From CAVSWN01 sp963770995 (lineage in GTDB: Bacteria; Acidobacteriota; Vicinamibacteria; Vicinamibacterales; CAVVIG01): DNA of 64,000 nt. The notes under the pieces are model-generated. The model saw nothing but the letters and a program-made list of their open reading frames with translations. It ran no database searches and was not told the origin of the DNA. The DNA is taken from NCBI GenBank assembly GCA_963770995.1, contig CAVYRS010000004.1:496001-560000 (forward strand). The letters run 5' to 3'. The position numbers were made by a program, and so were the translations under genes. Positions 47,342 through 56,702 of the stretch are shown here, piece after piece. Positions within the stretch are counted from its first letter, which is position 1. Each line of letters starts with the position of its first letter.

Positions 47342-48445
47342 TCAGACGTCCGCGAGCGCGTCATGGAAGGCGCGGCGCACGGCGCGCATGGCGTCGAGGG
47401 AGCCGCCGCCGTAGACACGATTCGTCAGCAGCACGCAGTACCGATCGCGCGTGGGATCGATCCACAAGGAGGTGCCGGTGAAGCCGACGTGGCCGAACGC
47501 CTCTGGCGACATGCGCGTTCCGCAGGAGGAAGTCGGGAGCATCGTATCCCATCCCAACGCGCGCGAGCTTCCCGGAATGGTGCTCTTCGTCGTGAACGTC
47601 GCAACAGTCGCGGGCGAAAAGGGCGGCGGCGCATCGGTCGCACCGCGCGCGGCGCGCAGGATGACGTGCGCGAACCGCCCGACCGCAGACGCCGTTCCGA
47701 AGAGCCCGGCGTGGCCGGCGACGCCGCCCAGTGCGGCGGCGTAGTTGTCGTGGACCTCACCGGTGAGCACCCGCCCCCGGCGCGAATCGTCGTCCATCGG
47801 CAACGTCGGCGCAGCGAGTCGTTGCGATGTGGCCGGCACGTTGAAGGTTAGTGTGCAGGGGCCGACCCATGTGTCGGCCCCGGGGCGGACACGCGGGTCC
47901 GCCCCTACAATGGAATCCCGAATGGCGTCGAACTGGGCTTCCAGGGACGCGCTGCCGCGATCCTCGGCGAGAAAACCGAGGAGGATGAATCCGAGGTCGC
48001 TATAGATCGATCGCGATCGCGGTTCGTATTCAAGCGGCATCGTACAGATCTCATGCTCGAATTCGCGGCGGCTGGTGGGAGGCGCGTCAACGAGTCGCGC
48101 CGGCAACCCGGAGGCATGCTCTAGAAGATCGCGCACTGTGACGCCATCGCGGTCTCCGCCGCGCCATTCGGGAAAGAACCTGGCAATCGGCTCGTCGAGC
48201 CGCACGCCCCCGTCGGCGATCAATTGCATCATGACCGGCGTCGTCGCCAGGACTTTCGTCAGCGAGGCCAAATCGAACAGCGTCTCGGCGTCGGCGGCGA
48301 TCGAATCGTGTTCGAACGTGAGGCTGCCGAATGCCTCGCGCCACAGCACGCCCTGGCTCGCACCCACTTCGGCGACCGCCGCGGGGAACACGCGGCCTTC
48401 GATCGCGTCGCGGATGACGCGGGCCGCTTCGTCGGTCGCGCTCAT
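47342..48445 (-). CDS. Class C beta-lactamase-like serine hydrolase
   Basis: The 367-residue product belongs to the beta-lactamase/penicillin-binding transpeptidase fold of esterases and carboxypeptidases. The active-site SxxK is S61-LTK-64 in FDLASLTKVLATTP; the Tyr motif is YSDLGFILLGFLAE, and a late HVGFTGTSLWIDP stands in for the KTG-like strand. No signal peptide is evident, so a cytoplasmic muropeptide or ester hydrolase is possible. An in-frame palindromic repeat (47851-47909) adds residues VGADPRVRPGADTWVGPCT at about 179-198. The ATG at 48445 overlaps the stop of the upstream symporter (ATGA). Confidence 0.85.
   Translation of the reverse strand: MSATDEAARVIRDAIEGRVFPAAVAEVGASQGVLWREAFGSLTFEHDSIAADAETLFDLASLTKVLATTPVMMQLIADGGVRLDEPIARFFPEWRGGDRDGVTVRDLLEHASGLPARLVDAPPTSRREFEHEICTMPLEYEPRSRSIYSDLGFILLGFLAEDRGSASLEAQFDAIRDSIVGADPRVRPGADTWVGPCTLTFNVPATSQRLAAPTLPMDDDSRRGRVLTGEVHDNYAAALGGVAGHAGLFGTASAVGRFAHVILRAARGATDAPPPFSPATVATFTTKSTIPGSSRALGWDTMLPTSSCGTRMSPEAFGHVGFTGTSLWIDPTRDRYCVLLTNRVYGGGSLDAMRAVRRAFHDALADV
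47851..47909. repeat. Paired palindromes inside the serine hydrolase gene
   Basis: GGGGCCGACC and GTGTCGGCCCC (47858-47881) form one hairpin and GGGGCGGAC, GGGTCCGCCCC (47882-47905) the next, flanked by TGCAG and CTACA. The layout is a two-hairpin intergenic element, yet it lies in frame within a coding gene. Confidence 0.85.
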
Positions 48446-49878
48446 GCCGGCCGGAGACGGCGCGCAACCATCTGCGCCGCCCACGCGCACGCCATCGTCG
48501 TCGTCGACCCGATGAAGACGTACCAGGTGAAGGCGATCGACGTCCACCCCCAGACAAGCGTCATGACGACGAGTCCGGCGATCATGCCAACGAACGCCGG
48601 ACCTTCTTCAATCGACGGCACGAGGGTGCCAAGCAGAAACGCGCCGAGGACCGATCCCGATGCGTAGGACAGTACCGCGAGGCCGGCGTCGAGCACCGAC
48701 CGCTGCATCCATTGCGCGCCGATGGCCACCGCGATCTGCACCAGCCCCCAGATGACAGTCCACAGCTTCGAGACGCGCATGAGCGTCGCCTCGTCGGCGT
48801 CGGGCCGGACGTACTTTGCGTAGAAGTCGTTGACGGTCGTGGCCGCCATCGCGTTGATGGATGGGGAAAGGGCAGCCGCGACGATTGCCGCCACGATAAA
48901 TCCGGCGGCACCGTGGGTGAGCGCGGTCACGATGAACGTCGGCAGGAGTTCGTCGTTGCGGGCCAGTGTCCGGGGTAGCGGCACGTGCTGGTAATACGTG
49001 AACAGCATCACGCCGATGATCAGAAACATTACGAACTGCACGAGCACCAGGAAACCACTGAGCACGAGTCCCCGCGATGCCTCGCGGGGCGACCGGGCGG
49101 CCAGCAGCCGCTGCACCAGAAACTGATCCGTCCCGTGAGTGGAGAGCGTGAGCGCGATGCCGCCGATGATCCCGGCCCAGAGCGTGTACGGCCGGGAGAA
49201 CAGCAGGTTCAGATCAAACACGCGGAACTTTCCGGCCTCGTTGCCAGCCCGCACGACTTCCGCCCAGCCGCCGGGAATCAGCGCCAGCAGCGACACGAAC
49301 ACGACAATCGCCCCGGCCACGTACACGAACAACTGGACCACGTCGGTCCAGATGACGGCCGACGCGCCGCCCCGTACGGTGTAGACAATCATCGCCGCGC
49401 CGATGATCACGATGGCCCACGTGACCGGCAGCTGCGTGACGACGGAAATGACGAGCGCGGTCGCGAAGAGGCGAATACCGTCGGCGAGCGAGCGCGTCAC
49501 GAGAAAGATCGACGCGGATAGATTCTTGACCCGCGACCCGAACCGGCGCTGCAGCAGTTCGTACGACGTGAACAGCTCGCCGCGAAAATACGCCGGGATG
49601 AAGAGCAGGCTGATCACCACGCGGCCGATCACGTATCCGAACACGAGCTGCAGAAACGTCATGTCGCCCGTGTACGCGGTGGCCGGAACGCTGATGAACG
49701 TGAGCGTGCTCGTTTCGGTCGCGACAATCGTGAAACAGATGGCCCACCACGGCACCGATCGGCCGGTCAGGAAATAGTCGCGGGTGGTTTTCTGGAAGCG
49801 CGCGAAGTAGGAACCGAACGCGGTGATCGCCAGGAGGTACCCGCCGATTACGACGTAATCGATCCAGGTCAGGACCAC
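48442..49878 (-). CDS. Sodium:solute symporter family transporter
   Basis: A second SSS-family carrier, 478 residues, about 13 membrane segments. It starts VVLTWIDYVVIGGYLLAITA at GTG 49878 and has the family motif TTRDYFLTGRSVPWWAICFT, then ATETSTLTFISVPATAYTGD, and LSPSINAMAATTVNDFYAKY. The last two resemble symporters for sialic acid or N-acetyl amino sugars in layout. It is first in a three-gene minus-strand unit (symporter, serine hydrolase, symporter) and divergent from the kinase gene; the 136-base spacer would hold both promoters. Confidence 0.88.
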   Translation of the reverse strand: MVLTWIDYVVIGGYLLAITAFGSYFARFQKTTRDYFLTGRSVPWWAICFTIVATETSTLTFISVPATAYTGDMTFLQLVFGYVIGRVVISLLFIPAYFRGELFTSYELLQRRFGSRVKNLSASIFLVTRSLADGIRLFATALVISVVTQLPVTWAIVIIGAAMIVYTVRGGASAVIWTDVVQLFVYVAGAIVVFVSLLALIPGGWAEVVRAGNEAGKFRVFDLNLLFSRPYTLWAGIIGGIALTLSTHGTDQFLVQRLLAARSPREASRGLVLSGFLVLVQFVMFLIIGVMLFTYYQHVPLPRTLARNDELLPTFIVTALTHGAAGFIVAAIVAAALSPSINAMAATTVNDFYAKYVRPDADEATLMRVSKLWTVIWGLVQIAVAIGAQWMQRSVLDAGLAVLSYASGSVLGAFLLGTLVPSIEEGPAFVGMIAGLVVMTLVWGWTSIAFTWYVFIGSTTTMACAWAAQMVARRLRPA

Positions 49879-50014
49879 GAGGGCCGTTCTCGTTTTGCGT
49901 CGGTCAGCATGGCTGACGAATCGAACCAACTCGTGGACCTGCACGATCGCCGCCCGTGCCGGGACGAGAACGGTCCGAGCCGACGGCGAGAGTAGCATAG
50001 AATTCCCGCCACTC

Positions 50015-50962
50015 ATGCACGTGCTCGGCATCGATGCCGGTGGTACCAAGACCGTCTGCCTGCTCGCGGACGCGCGCGGCGACGTCATCGCCGAGGCACG
50101 CGGACCTGGCGCCAACCTCCACGTCGCCGGAGAAGCCGGCGTCGAAAACACGTTGCGTGAGGTGATCGCGAAGGCCATCGGCGATTCCGGCGTGACCCCG
50201 GCCGCGATCTGCATCGGCATCGCCGGCGTCGATCGCGACGACGAGGCGCGGGCGATCAACGGCATCGTGCACGGCATCAGCCCCGGCTCGCGTCTGCTCG
50301 TCGTCAACGACGCGCTGATTGCGCTCGTCGCCGGGGCGCACGACGCGCCCGGGATCGTGATCATCGCCGGCACCGGGTCGATCACCTATGGGCGGAACCG
50401 GAATGGCGAGGCGGCGCGGGCCGGCGGGTGGGGACACATGGTCGGCGACGAGGGGAGCGGGTACTGGATTGGCCGCGAAGCCGTCGCGGCGGTGATGCGC
50501 GCCGGCGACGGCCGTGGGCCCGCCACCCGGCTGACGACGGAGATTCTCGCGCATTTCGACGTCGCGGACGTGTCGCGCTTGCCGCGGATCGTGTACGACC
50601 GCGACGTGCCTCGGGTCAACGTCGCCGCGCTTGGCCCAATCGTCCAGAAGGCGGCGGAGCTGGGAGACTCGGTGGCGCGCCGGATCCTGGAGCGGGCCGC
50701 CGACGAGCTGGCCATCGCAGCGGGATCGGTGGCGGCCCGCCTCGAGATGCGCGGCGAGACGTTTACATTCCACCTGGCTGGCGGAGCGTTCCAGGTGGTG
50801 CCGTGGCTGGTTGCCGAGCTGGGGCGGCGGCTCGTCGAGGTGGCGCCGAGGGCGCGGGTACAGCAATTGTTAGAAGAGCCGGCGAAGGGGGCGGTCTGGC
50901 TGGCCCTGGCCGAAGCGCGGGGCGGCGCGAAGGTTCCCGCCTACAAGATGGCGAATGGCTGA
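50015..50962 (+). CDS. BadF/BcrA-type N-acetylglucosamine (or N-acetylmuramic acid) kinase
   Basis: Members of this actin-fold kinase family phosphorylate GlcNAc, MurNAc or glucosamine at C6. The 315-residue product has the phosphate-1 motif GIDAGGTKTVCLLADARG, the phosphate-2 motif IVIIAGTGSITYGRNRNG and the signature GGWGHMVGDEGSGYWIGREA, then an adenosine motif FHLAGGAFQVVPWL. The ATG at 50015 fits the family start. Location next to murQ and nagB suggests a MurK-like role supplying MurNAc-6-P and GlcNAc-6-P. It overlaps nagB by eight bases. The upstream spacer contains TAGCAT and TAGAAT hexamers that may serve as -10 boxes. Confidence 0.87.
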   Translation: MHVLGIDAGGTKTVCLLADARGDVIAEARGPGANLHVAGEAGVENTLREVIAKAIGDSGVTPAAICIGIAGVDRDDEARAINGIVHGISPGSRLLVVNDALIALVAGAHDAPGIVIIAGTGSITYGRNRNGEAARAGGWGHMVGDEGSGYWIGREAVAAVMRAGDGRGPATRLTTEILAHFDVADVSRLPRIVYDRDVPRVNVAALGPIVQKAAELGDSVARRILERAADELAIAAGSVAARLEMRGETFTFHLAGGAFQVVPWLVAELGRRLVEVAPRARVQQLLEEPAKGAVWLALAEARGGAKVPAYKMANG

Positions 50963-51692
50963 TGTGCGGGTCCGGGTGTTTGAGGATGCTCGAGTCGTCG
51001 CACGAGCGCTCGCGCGGAACGTGGCGAGGGCGCTATCGGCGAATCCGCGGCTCGTCCTTGGCTTGCCGAGCGGCCGCACGCCGATTCCGCTCTACGACGA
51101 GCTCGCGCGTCTGCATGCGCGCGGGCAGGCGAATTTCCGTCTCGCGACCACGTTCAACCTCGATGAATTTCTCGGAATGGCGCCCGGCGATCGGAGCAGC
51201 TATCGGGCCTTCATGCGCGAGCATCTGTTCGATCGCGTCAACCTGCAGCCAAAGAACATTCACTTTCTGAACGGAGCAGCGGCCGATCCGGTCGCCGAAT
51301 GCGCGCGGTACGAGCGCGCCATCGCGCGCGCCGGCGGCATCGACCTGCAGATCCTGGGCCTGGGCCTCAACGGCCACATCGGATTCAACGAGCCTGGCCC
51401 CGCGCTCGTCGCGGCGACGCATCGCGTCCGACTGACGCTGGCGACGCGGCGCGCCAACGCGGCACTGTTTCACAACCGCATCCGCGCCGTGCCGGAAGCC
51501 GCGTTGTCGATGGGAATGGCCACCATCCTTGGCGCCCGGCGAACCGTCTTGTTGTCGACGGGCGTTCGCAAGGCGCGATGCGTCGAGCGGATGCTCAGGG
51601 GCCCGGTGACGACGAGGCTGCCCGCGTCGTTTCTCCAATTGCACGCAAACACCGAAGTGTGGCTGGACCGCGCCGCCGCGTCGCGGTTGTAG
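50955..51692 (+). CDS. nagB: Glucosamine-6-phosphate deaminase
   Basis: NagB converts glucosamine-6-P to fructose-6-P and ammonia, linking amino sugars to glycolysis. The 245-residue product has LVLGLPSGRTPIPLYDELAR, the catalytic region TTFNLDEFLGMAPGDRSSYR, QILGLGLNGHIGFNEPG with the active-site His, and FLQLHANTEVWLD at the C-terminus, all NagB-like. It overlaps the kinase gene by eight bases. NagA (deacetylase), needed between GlcNAc-6-P and this step, is not in the window. Confidence 0.93.
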   Translation: MADVRVRVFEDARVVARALARNVARALSANPRLVLGLPSGRTPIPLYDELARLHARGQANFRLATTFNLDEFLGMAPGDRSSYRAFMREHLFDRVNLQPKNIHFLNGAAADPVAECARYERAIARAGGIDLQILGLGLNGHIGFNEPGPALVAATHRVRLTLATRRANAALFHNRIRAVPEAALSMGMATILGARRTVLLSTGVRKARCVERMLRGPVTTRLPASFLQLHANTEVWLDRAAASRL

Positions 51693-51771
51693 GTCCGGCT
51701 AAAGCCGGACCCCACGTACGACGACCACGAGCAACTCAGTTCGGTACGTGGGGTCCGCCTTCAGGCGGACC
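51692..51771. repeat. REP-like paired palindromes between convergent nagB and murQ
   Basis: GGTCCGGCTAAAGCCGGACC plus CCCACGTAC (51692-51719) faces GTACGTGGGG plus TCCGCCTTCAGGCGGACC (51744-51771). This is the complete form of the element at 7875-7972. It spans exactly the 78 bases between the nagB stop and the murQ stop. Confidence 0.9.
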
Positions 51772-52715
51772 TACCCGACTCTCAGCAGTTCCTTGAGCCT
51801 CGCCTCGACGTCCTCGCCGATGGCGTCGCGGACGAAATCGTGCGAGCGGCGCAGGCGCGCCAGTGCCTGGGTGTGCGACAGGCCCGCCTTCTGCATCACG
51901 ATGGCGGCCTTGACGTTCCAGTGCGCTTTCCGGAGTATCGCGTCCGCCGCGTCGTAGTCGAGCCCGGTGACGATCGAGATGATCCGGCGAGCCCGATCCT
52001 TGAGCTTTTCGGATCCCATCTGCACGTCGACCATCAGGTTGCCGTACGTCTTGCCGATCCGGATCATCGCGGCCGTGGTCAACGTGTTCAGGACGATCTT
52101 CGTGGCCGTCCCGGCCTTCAGCCGGGTGGACCCCGCGATAACCTCGGGACCGACCTCCGGCGCGATCGTCAGATCGACGAACGTCTGCAGCTCGGTCCTC
52201 GGGTCGCACGTGACGAAAATGATTTTCGATCCGGCACGACGCGCCCGGGTCAGCGCACCGCGGACGAACGGCGTCATCCCGCTCGCGGACACGCCGATCA
52301 CCACGTCTTTCTTGGTCGGCCGCAGCCGGTTCACGGACCGCGCGCCCTCTTCGTAGTTGTCCTCGACGCCCTCACGCGCTTTCAGAACGGCGTTCTGGCC
52401 GCCCGCCATGATGGCTTGCACGAGATTGGGACTCGTCCCGAACGTCGGCGGCATCTCCGCGGACTCGAGCACGCCGAGCCGGCCGCTCGTGCCCGCGCCC
52501 ACGAACACGACGCGTCCGCCTTTCCGCAACGCGTTGGTGATGATGTCCACGCCGACGGCGATGCGATCTTTTTCGCGCCTCACCGCCTCGAGCATTTTGC
52601 GGTCTTCGTTCAGCATCCCTTCGACGATGTCGCCGGAGGACAGCTTGTCGATCGCAAGCGTGGCGGGATTGATCTGCTCGGTCGGAAGCGACTGCCACTT
52701 CGAACGCACGGCCAT
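51771..52715 (-). CDS. murQ: N-acetylmuramic acid 6-phosphate etherase
   Basis: MurQ removes the lactyl ether from MurNAc-6-P to give GlcNAc-6-P, a key step of peptidoglycan recycling. The 314-residue product has TEQINPATLAIDKLSSGDIV, the SIS domain with VVFVGAGTSGRLGVLESAEM and PPTFG (catalytic Glu region), VVIGVSASGMTPFVRGAL, the second motif LKAGTATKIVLNTLTTAAMI and GKTYGNLMVDVQMGSEKLKD, and the C-terminal helical UBA-like part. The ATG at 52715 (MAVRSKWQSLPTEQ) fits the family. It is convergent with kinase-nagB and divergent from the Xer gene. Confidence 0.95.
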   Translation of the reverse strand: MAVRSKWQSLPTEQINPATLAIDKLSSGDIVEGMLNEDRKMLEAVRREKDRIAVGVDIITNALRKGGRVVFVGAGTSGRLGVLESAEMPPTFGTSPNLVQAIMAGGQNAVLKAREGVEDNYEEGARSVNRLRPTKKDVVIGVSASGMTPFVRGALTRARRAGSKIIFVTCDPRTELQTFVDLTIAPEVGPEVIAGSTRLKAGTATKIVLNTLTTAAMIRIGKTYGNLMVDVQMGSEKLKDRARRIISIVTGLDYDAADAILRKAHWNVKAAIVMQKAGLSHTQALARLRRSHDFVRDAIGEDVEARLKELLRVG

Positions 52716-52758
52716 GCGGTCAGGACCTCGGGAACAAACCGCGGATACTATCATATTA

Positions 52759-52857
52759 GTCGTTTGTCGTTGGTCGTCAGTCGTTCGTCATTGACCAAAG
52801 GTCACACCAACGACCAACGACCAACGACCAATGACCAACGACCAATGACCAACGACC
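52759..52857. repeat. Inverted 7-mer tandem array (ACGACCA) at a recombinase start codon
   Basis: Left arm GTCGTTTGTCGTTGGTCGTC; right arm ACGACCA repeated six times with ACGACCAATGACCA variants (52810-52857). The arms are complementary. The ATG at 52845 that starts the Xer gene lies inside the right arm. Confidence 0.85.
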
Positions 52858-53739
52858 ACCTTGGTGAATACCTCGACCATTTGCGCGTGGAGCGGCGGCT
52901 CGCGGCGCATACGCTCGAGAGCTACGGCCGCGACCTCGAAGCGCTGGCGAAATATGCCGCGGCGGCCGAGCGCCGGATCGAGGCGCTCGATCGAGGGGCG
53001 CTCGAGGCCTTCGTCCGGCAGCAGATGGCGAGCGGCCTCTCGCCGCGGTCGGTGGCTCGGCGCGTCGCGGCCATCCGCGGCTTCTACCGGTTCCTCGTCC
53101 TGGATCGCCGCATCGAGCACAGCCCGGCCGACGACCTGCAGCCGCCCCGCGCCTGGCCCGCGCTGCCCAAGCTCCTGTCGCTCTCCGAGGTCGACGCGCT
53201 GATTGCACAACCCGACGTCACCACGCCGCTCGGCCTCCGCGATCGCGCCATGATCGAGTTGCTCTATGCCACGGGCCTTCGCGTCACGGAGCTGGTGAGC
53301 GTTCGATTCGGCGACCTGCACCTCGACGAGGCGTACCTCACCTGCGTGGGGAAGGGCAGCAAGGAGCGCCTCGTGCCGATCGGCGACCAGGCCGCGCAGT
53401 GGATTCGACGATACCAGAGGGACGGACGGCCGCAGCTGACCGACTCCGCGCCGAAGGCGCGTGACACAGTGTTCGTGAACGCCCGGGGCGGCCGGTTGAC
53501 GCGCGTCGGGTTCTGGAAAATCCTGAAACGGCACGGCCGCACGCGCGCAGCTGCCGCGCACGCTCAGCCCGCACGTCCTGCGCCACTCGTTCGCGACGCA
53601 CCTGCTCGAGAACGGCGCAGACCTGCGCGCCATTCAACTCATGCTGGGCCACGCCGATCTCTCGACGACGCAAATCTACACGCACGTCCTCGAAACGCGC
53701 CTGCGAACCATCTACGACCGGTTTCACCCACGCGCTTGA
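52845..53739 (+). CDS. xerD: Tyrosine recombinase XerC/XerD, one frameshift
   Basis: Xer recombinases resolve chromosome dimers at dif. The extent is 298 codons plus one base. The SAM-like N-terminal domain reads LGEYLDHLRVERRLAAHTLE, SYGRDLEALAKYAAAAERRI. The catalytic domain has Arg in LLYATGLRVTELVSVRFGDL, Lys in CVGKGSKERLVPIG, then after a frame change near 53540 the HxxR box LSPHVLRHSFATHLLENGAD, LRAIQLMLGHADLSTTQIYT and the Tyr nucleophile in QIYTHV. The C-terminal motif resembles XerD slightly more than XerC. The start ATG is provided by a tandem repeat. No dif site was recognised. Confidence 0.88.
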
Positions 53740-53784
53740 TTCTGCTAGACTTAACCGTTTCTCGTCACATAAGGAGCGCAGCGC

Positions 53785-54936
53785 ATGAGCCGTAAGGCAC
53801 GGCACCTTTTCACGTCTGAATCAGTTACCGAAGGCCACCCCGACAAGATTGCGGATCAGATTTCGGATTCGATTCTCGACGCCATCCTCGCCCAGGATCC
53901 CGTCGGTCGCGTCGCGTGCGAAACGCTGGTCACCACCGGCCTCGCGATTGTCGCCGGCGAAATTACGACGAGCGCGTACGTCGATTTCCAGGACGTCGTG
54001 CGCGGCACGATCAGGGAAGTCGGCTACAACCGCGGCAAGTTCGGGTTCGACGCCGACACCTGCGCGGTGCTCTCGTCGATTCACAGTCAGTCGCCCGACA
54101 TCGCCATGGGCGTGGACACCGGCGGCGCCGGCGATCAGGGGCTCATGTTCGGCTTTGCGTGCACCGAAACCGACGAGCTGATGCCATTGCCGATCATGCT
54201 CGCGCACAAGCTCACCAAGGGGCTGTCGTGCGCGCGGCGTGACGGCGTTCTCGAATACCTCCGGCCGGACGGCAAATCGCAGGTCACCGTCGAGTACGAC
54301 GGCGGACGGCCCATTCGCGTCGACGCCGTCGTCGTCTCCAGCCAGCACAGCCCGCTGGTCACCCAGGAGACGATGAAGGAAGACATCGTCGAGAACATCA
54401 TCAACCGTGTCATTCCCGCCGAGTTGATGGACGCCAACACCAAGATCTACGTGAACCCGACCGGACGCTTTGTCGTTGGCGGACCGCACGGCGATGCGGG
54501 CGTCACCGGTCGCAAGATCATCGTCGACACGTATGGCGGCGCGGCGCCGCACGGCGGCGGTGCGTTCTCCGGCAAAGACCCCACGAAGGTGGACCGCTCG
54601 GCCTGCTACATGGCCCGGTACATCGCCAAGAACGTCGTCGCGGCAGGGATCGCGGAGCGCGCGCTCGTGCAGCTCGCTTACGCGATCGGGGTGGCGGATC
54701 CGGTGTCGGTCATGGTGCACACCGAAGGCACCGGCCGGATTCCGGAAGAATTGATCACTACCATCGTGCGCGACAACTTCAAGCTCACGCCCCGCGGCAT
54801 CATGGAAGAACTCGACCTGCGCCGGCCGATCTACAAGAAGACCGCCGCGTTCGGTCACTTCGGCCGCACCGAGCCCGAGTTCACCTGGGAACGCACGGAC
54901 AAAGCGGCCGCTCTGCGCGCCGCAGCCGGGGCGTGA
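53785..54936 (+). CDS. metK: S-adenosylmethionine synthase
   Basis: MetK makes S-adenosylmethionine from methionine and ATP. The 383-residue product is standard: LFTSESVTEGHPDKIADQIS, SILDAILAQDPVGRVACETL, AMGVDTGGAGDQGLMFGFAC, HKLTKGLSCARRDGVLEYLR, FVVGGPHGDAGVTGRKIIVD, TYGGAAPHGGGAFSGKDPTK and VDRSACYMARYIAKNVVA. A strong AAGGAG site at 53771-53776 precedes the ATG at 53785. The 45-base spacer after the Xer gene is too short for a SAM riboswitch. Confidence 0.97.
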   Translation: MSRKARHLFTSESVTEGHPDKIADQISDSILDAILAQDPVGRVACETLVTTGLAIVAGEITTSAYVDFQDVVRGTIREVGYNRGKFGFDADTCAVLSSIHSQSPDIAMGVDTGGAGDQGLMFGFACTETDELMPLPIMLAHKLTKGLSCARRDGVLEYLRPDGKSQVTVEYDGGRPIRVDAVVVSSQHSPLVTQETMKEDIVENIINRVIPAELMDANTKIYVNPTGRFVVGGPHGDAGVTGRKIIVDTYGGAAPHGGGAFSGKDPTKVDRSACYMARYIAKNVVAAGIAERALVQLAYAIGVADPVSVMVHTEGTGRIPEELITTIVRDNFKLTPRGIMEELDLRRPIYKKTAAFGHFGRTEPEFTWERTDKAAALRAAAGA

Positions 54937-54951
54937 TCATCCAGCCCGTTC

Positions 54952-56696
54952 GTGAAGAAGACTTTGATCGTAACGGCGGCCCTCGTGGCCGCCGTTGCTG
55001 TCTTGATTCTGGCCTCGCTACCGCAGCGCCGCCTGACACTGCCTGACAGTACAGACGGGACGGTCCCCGGCATCCTGCACGTCCACACGAACCGATCGGA
55101 CGGCCGCAGTAGTCCAGACGAAGTAGCGGCGGCGGCTGCTCGCGCAGGTTTGAAGTTCCTGATCTTCACCGACCACGGCGACGCGACGCGGACGCCGGAT
55201 CCGCCGACATATCGCTCCGGCGTCCTGTGCCTGGACGGCGTCGAGATCAGCACCACGGGCGGCCACTACGTCGCCCTCGATCTGCCAGCCTCGCCGTACC
55301 CGCTGGCCGGCGAACCGCGAGACGTCGTCGAGGACGTCCGGCGGCTCGGCGGGTTCGGCATCGCCGCCCATCCCGACTCGCCGAAGTCCGAGCTGCAGTG
55401 GAGCGATTGGGACGCGCCGTTCGACGGCGTCGAGCTGATGAACCCCGACACGAACTGGCGCGTCTGGGCCCAACAGGCCTCCGGTGGCGCGAGCAGCATT
55501 CCCGCCGGCGGCAGCGCCTGGAGCGCGCGGCGCCGGCTCGCGCTCTCGCTGCTCGATTATCCCTTCCGTCCATCCGAGACCATTTCGAGCCTGATGCAGC
55601 TGGAGTCCTCCGGGAGCGCGGTACCGCGGTGGGCCAGTGTCGCTTCGCGCCGGCGTCTGGTGGCGATTGCCGGCATCGACGCGCACGCGAAGCTCGCCCT
55701 TCGCGGCGACCCTGGCGAGAACGGCTTCGCGCTGCCGTTTCCCGGCTACGAGTCGTCGTTTCGCGTCCTCTCCGTGCACGTGACCACCGATCGGCCGCTG
55801 ACCGGCAACGCCGCCGCGGACGCGAGCACACTGGTGCGCGGGATCCGCAGCGGACACCTCTACGTCGCCGTGGACGCTGCGGCCGCGCCGCCGTCGTTCG
55901 ACTTCAGCGCCACGAATTCGCGCGGCACGGTGCACGGCGGCGACGAGATCGCCGCGGACGGCCCGGTCACCCTGCGCGTGCGCAGCAATGCGCCGGCAGG
56001 TTTTTCGACCGCCGTGTGGAGCGGGACGCGCGTGCTGAGCGGCGGCCACCATGAGCCGGAGTTCACGGTCGTTGCCCCTGCCGAGCCGGCCGTCTACTGG
56101 GTAGAGATTCGATCGACTGGACGCGCCGCCCCGATGACGTGGGTTCGCAGCAACGCGATTTACGTCCGGAGCGGCGAACCGGCGCCGCGTCCGCCGGCGC
56201 GGCCACCCGCGTCGGCCACGCAGACGATCTTCGACGGAGCTTCAGTCGCCGTCTGGCGGGCGGAGCATGACGCCTTGTCCGTCGGCGCTGTCGAGCTCGC
56301 GGGAAGCGTCAGCGGGAACGACATGCGCTTTCGGTTCGGACTTGCCGGAGGCGATCCCGTGGGTCAGTTTTCGGCGCTCGTCCACGACATTCCTGCGGAC
56401 GCGTTCGTCGCCGATCGAGTCACTTTCACCGTTCGCGGCGAGCGGCGGATGCGGATCTCCGTGCAGCTACGCGGCGGGGAAGGCGTGGTGGACCGCTGGC
56501 AGCGATCCGTCTACGTGGACACCGTCGATCGAGAGCACACGGTGTATTTCGACGACTGCAAGCCCGTGGGCACTACTCGTACCCCCGAGCCCCCCTGGCG
56601 AGCATCCGCAGCCTGATGTTCGTAGTGGATACGACCAACTCGAAGCCCGGGGCGTCGGGGCGGCTGTGGATCAAAAAGGCGGCTTTGCAGAGATAG
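54952..56696 (+). CDS. PHP-domain (CehA/McbA-like) membrane-anchored phosphoesterase, frameshift near the end
   Basis: The product starts VKKTLIVTAALVAAVAVLIL at GTG 54952, an export or anchor signal. The PHP domain has the metal motifs GILHVHTNRSDG (HxH), FLIFTDHGDATR (TDH), FGIAAHPDSPKSELQW and IAGIDAHAKL. PHP enzymes are metal-dependent phosphoesterases; the exported CehA/McbA subfamily includes carbamate hydrolases. A C-terminal beta-sandwich region follows (MRFRFGLAGGDPVGQFSALV, DRVTFTVRGERRMRISVQLR). At 56590-56595 a run of six C is probably one short: restoring a base lets the frame continue ASIRSLMFVVDTTNSKPGAS and end at 56696. Close linkage to metK (15 bases) suggests read-through transcription. 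Confidence 0.8.
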
Positions 56697-56702
56697 CCGC
56701 TA

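Noticed and set aside
53740..53784. SAM riboswitch before metK
   Set aside because: Only 45 bases separate metK from the Xer gene, too short for known SAM aptamers, and no conserved core is visible.
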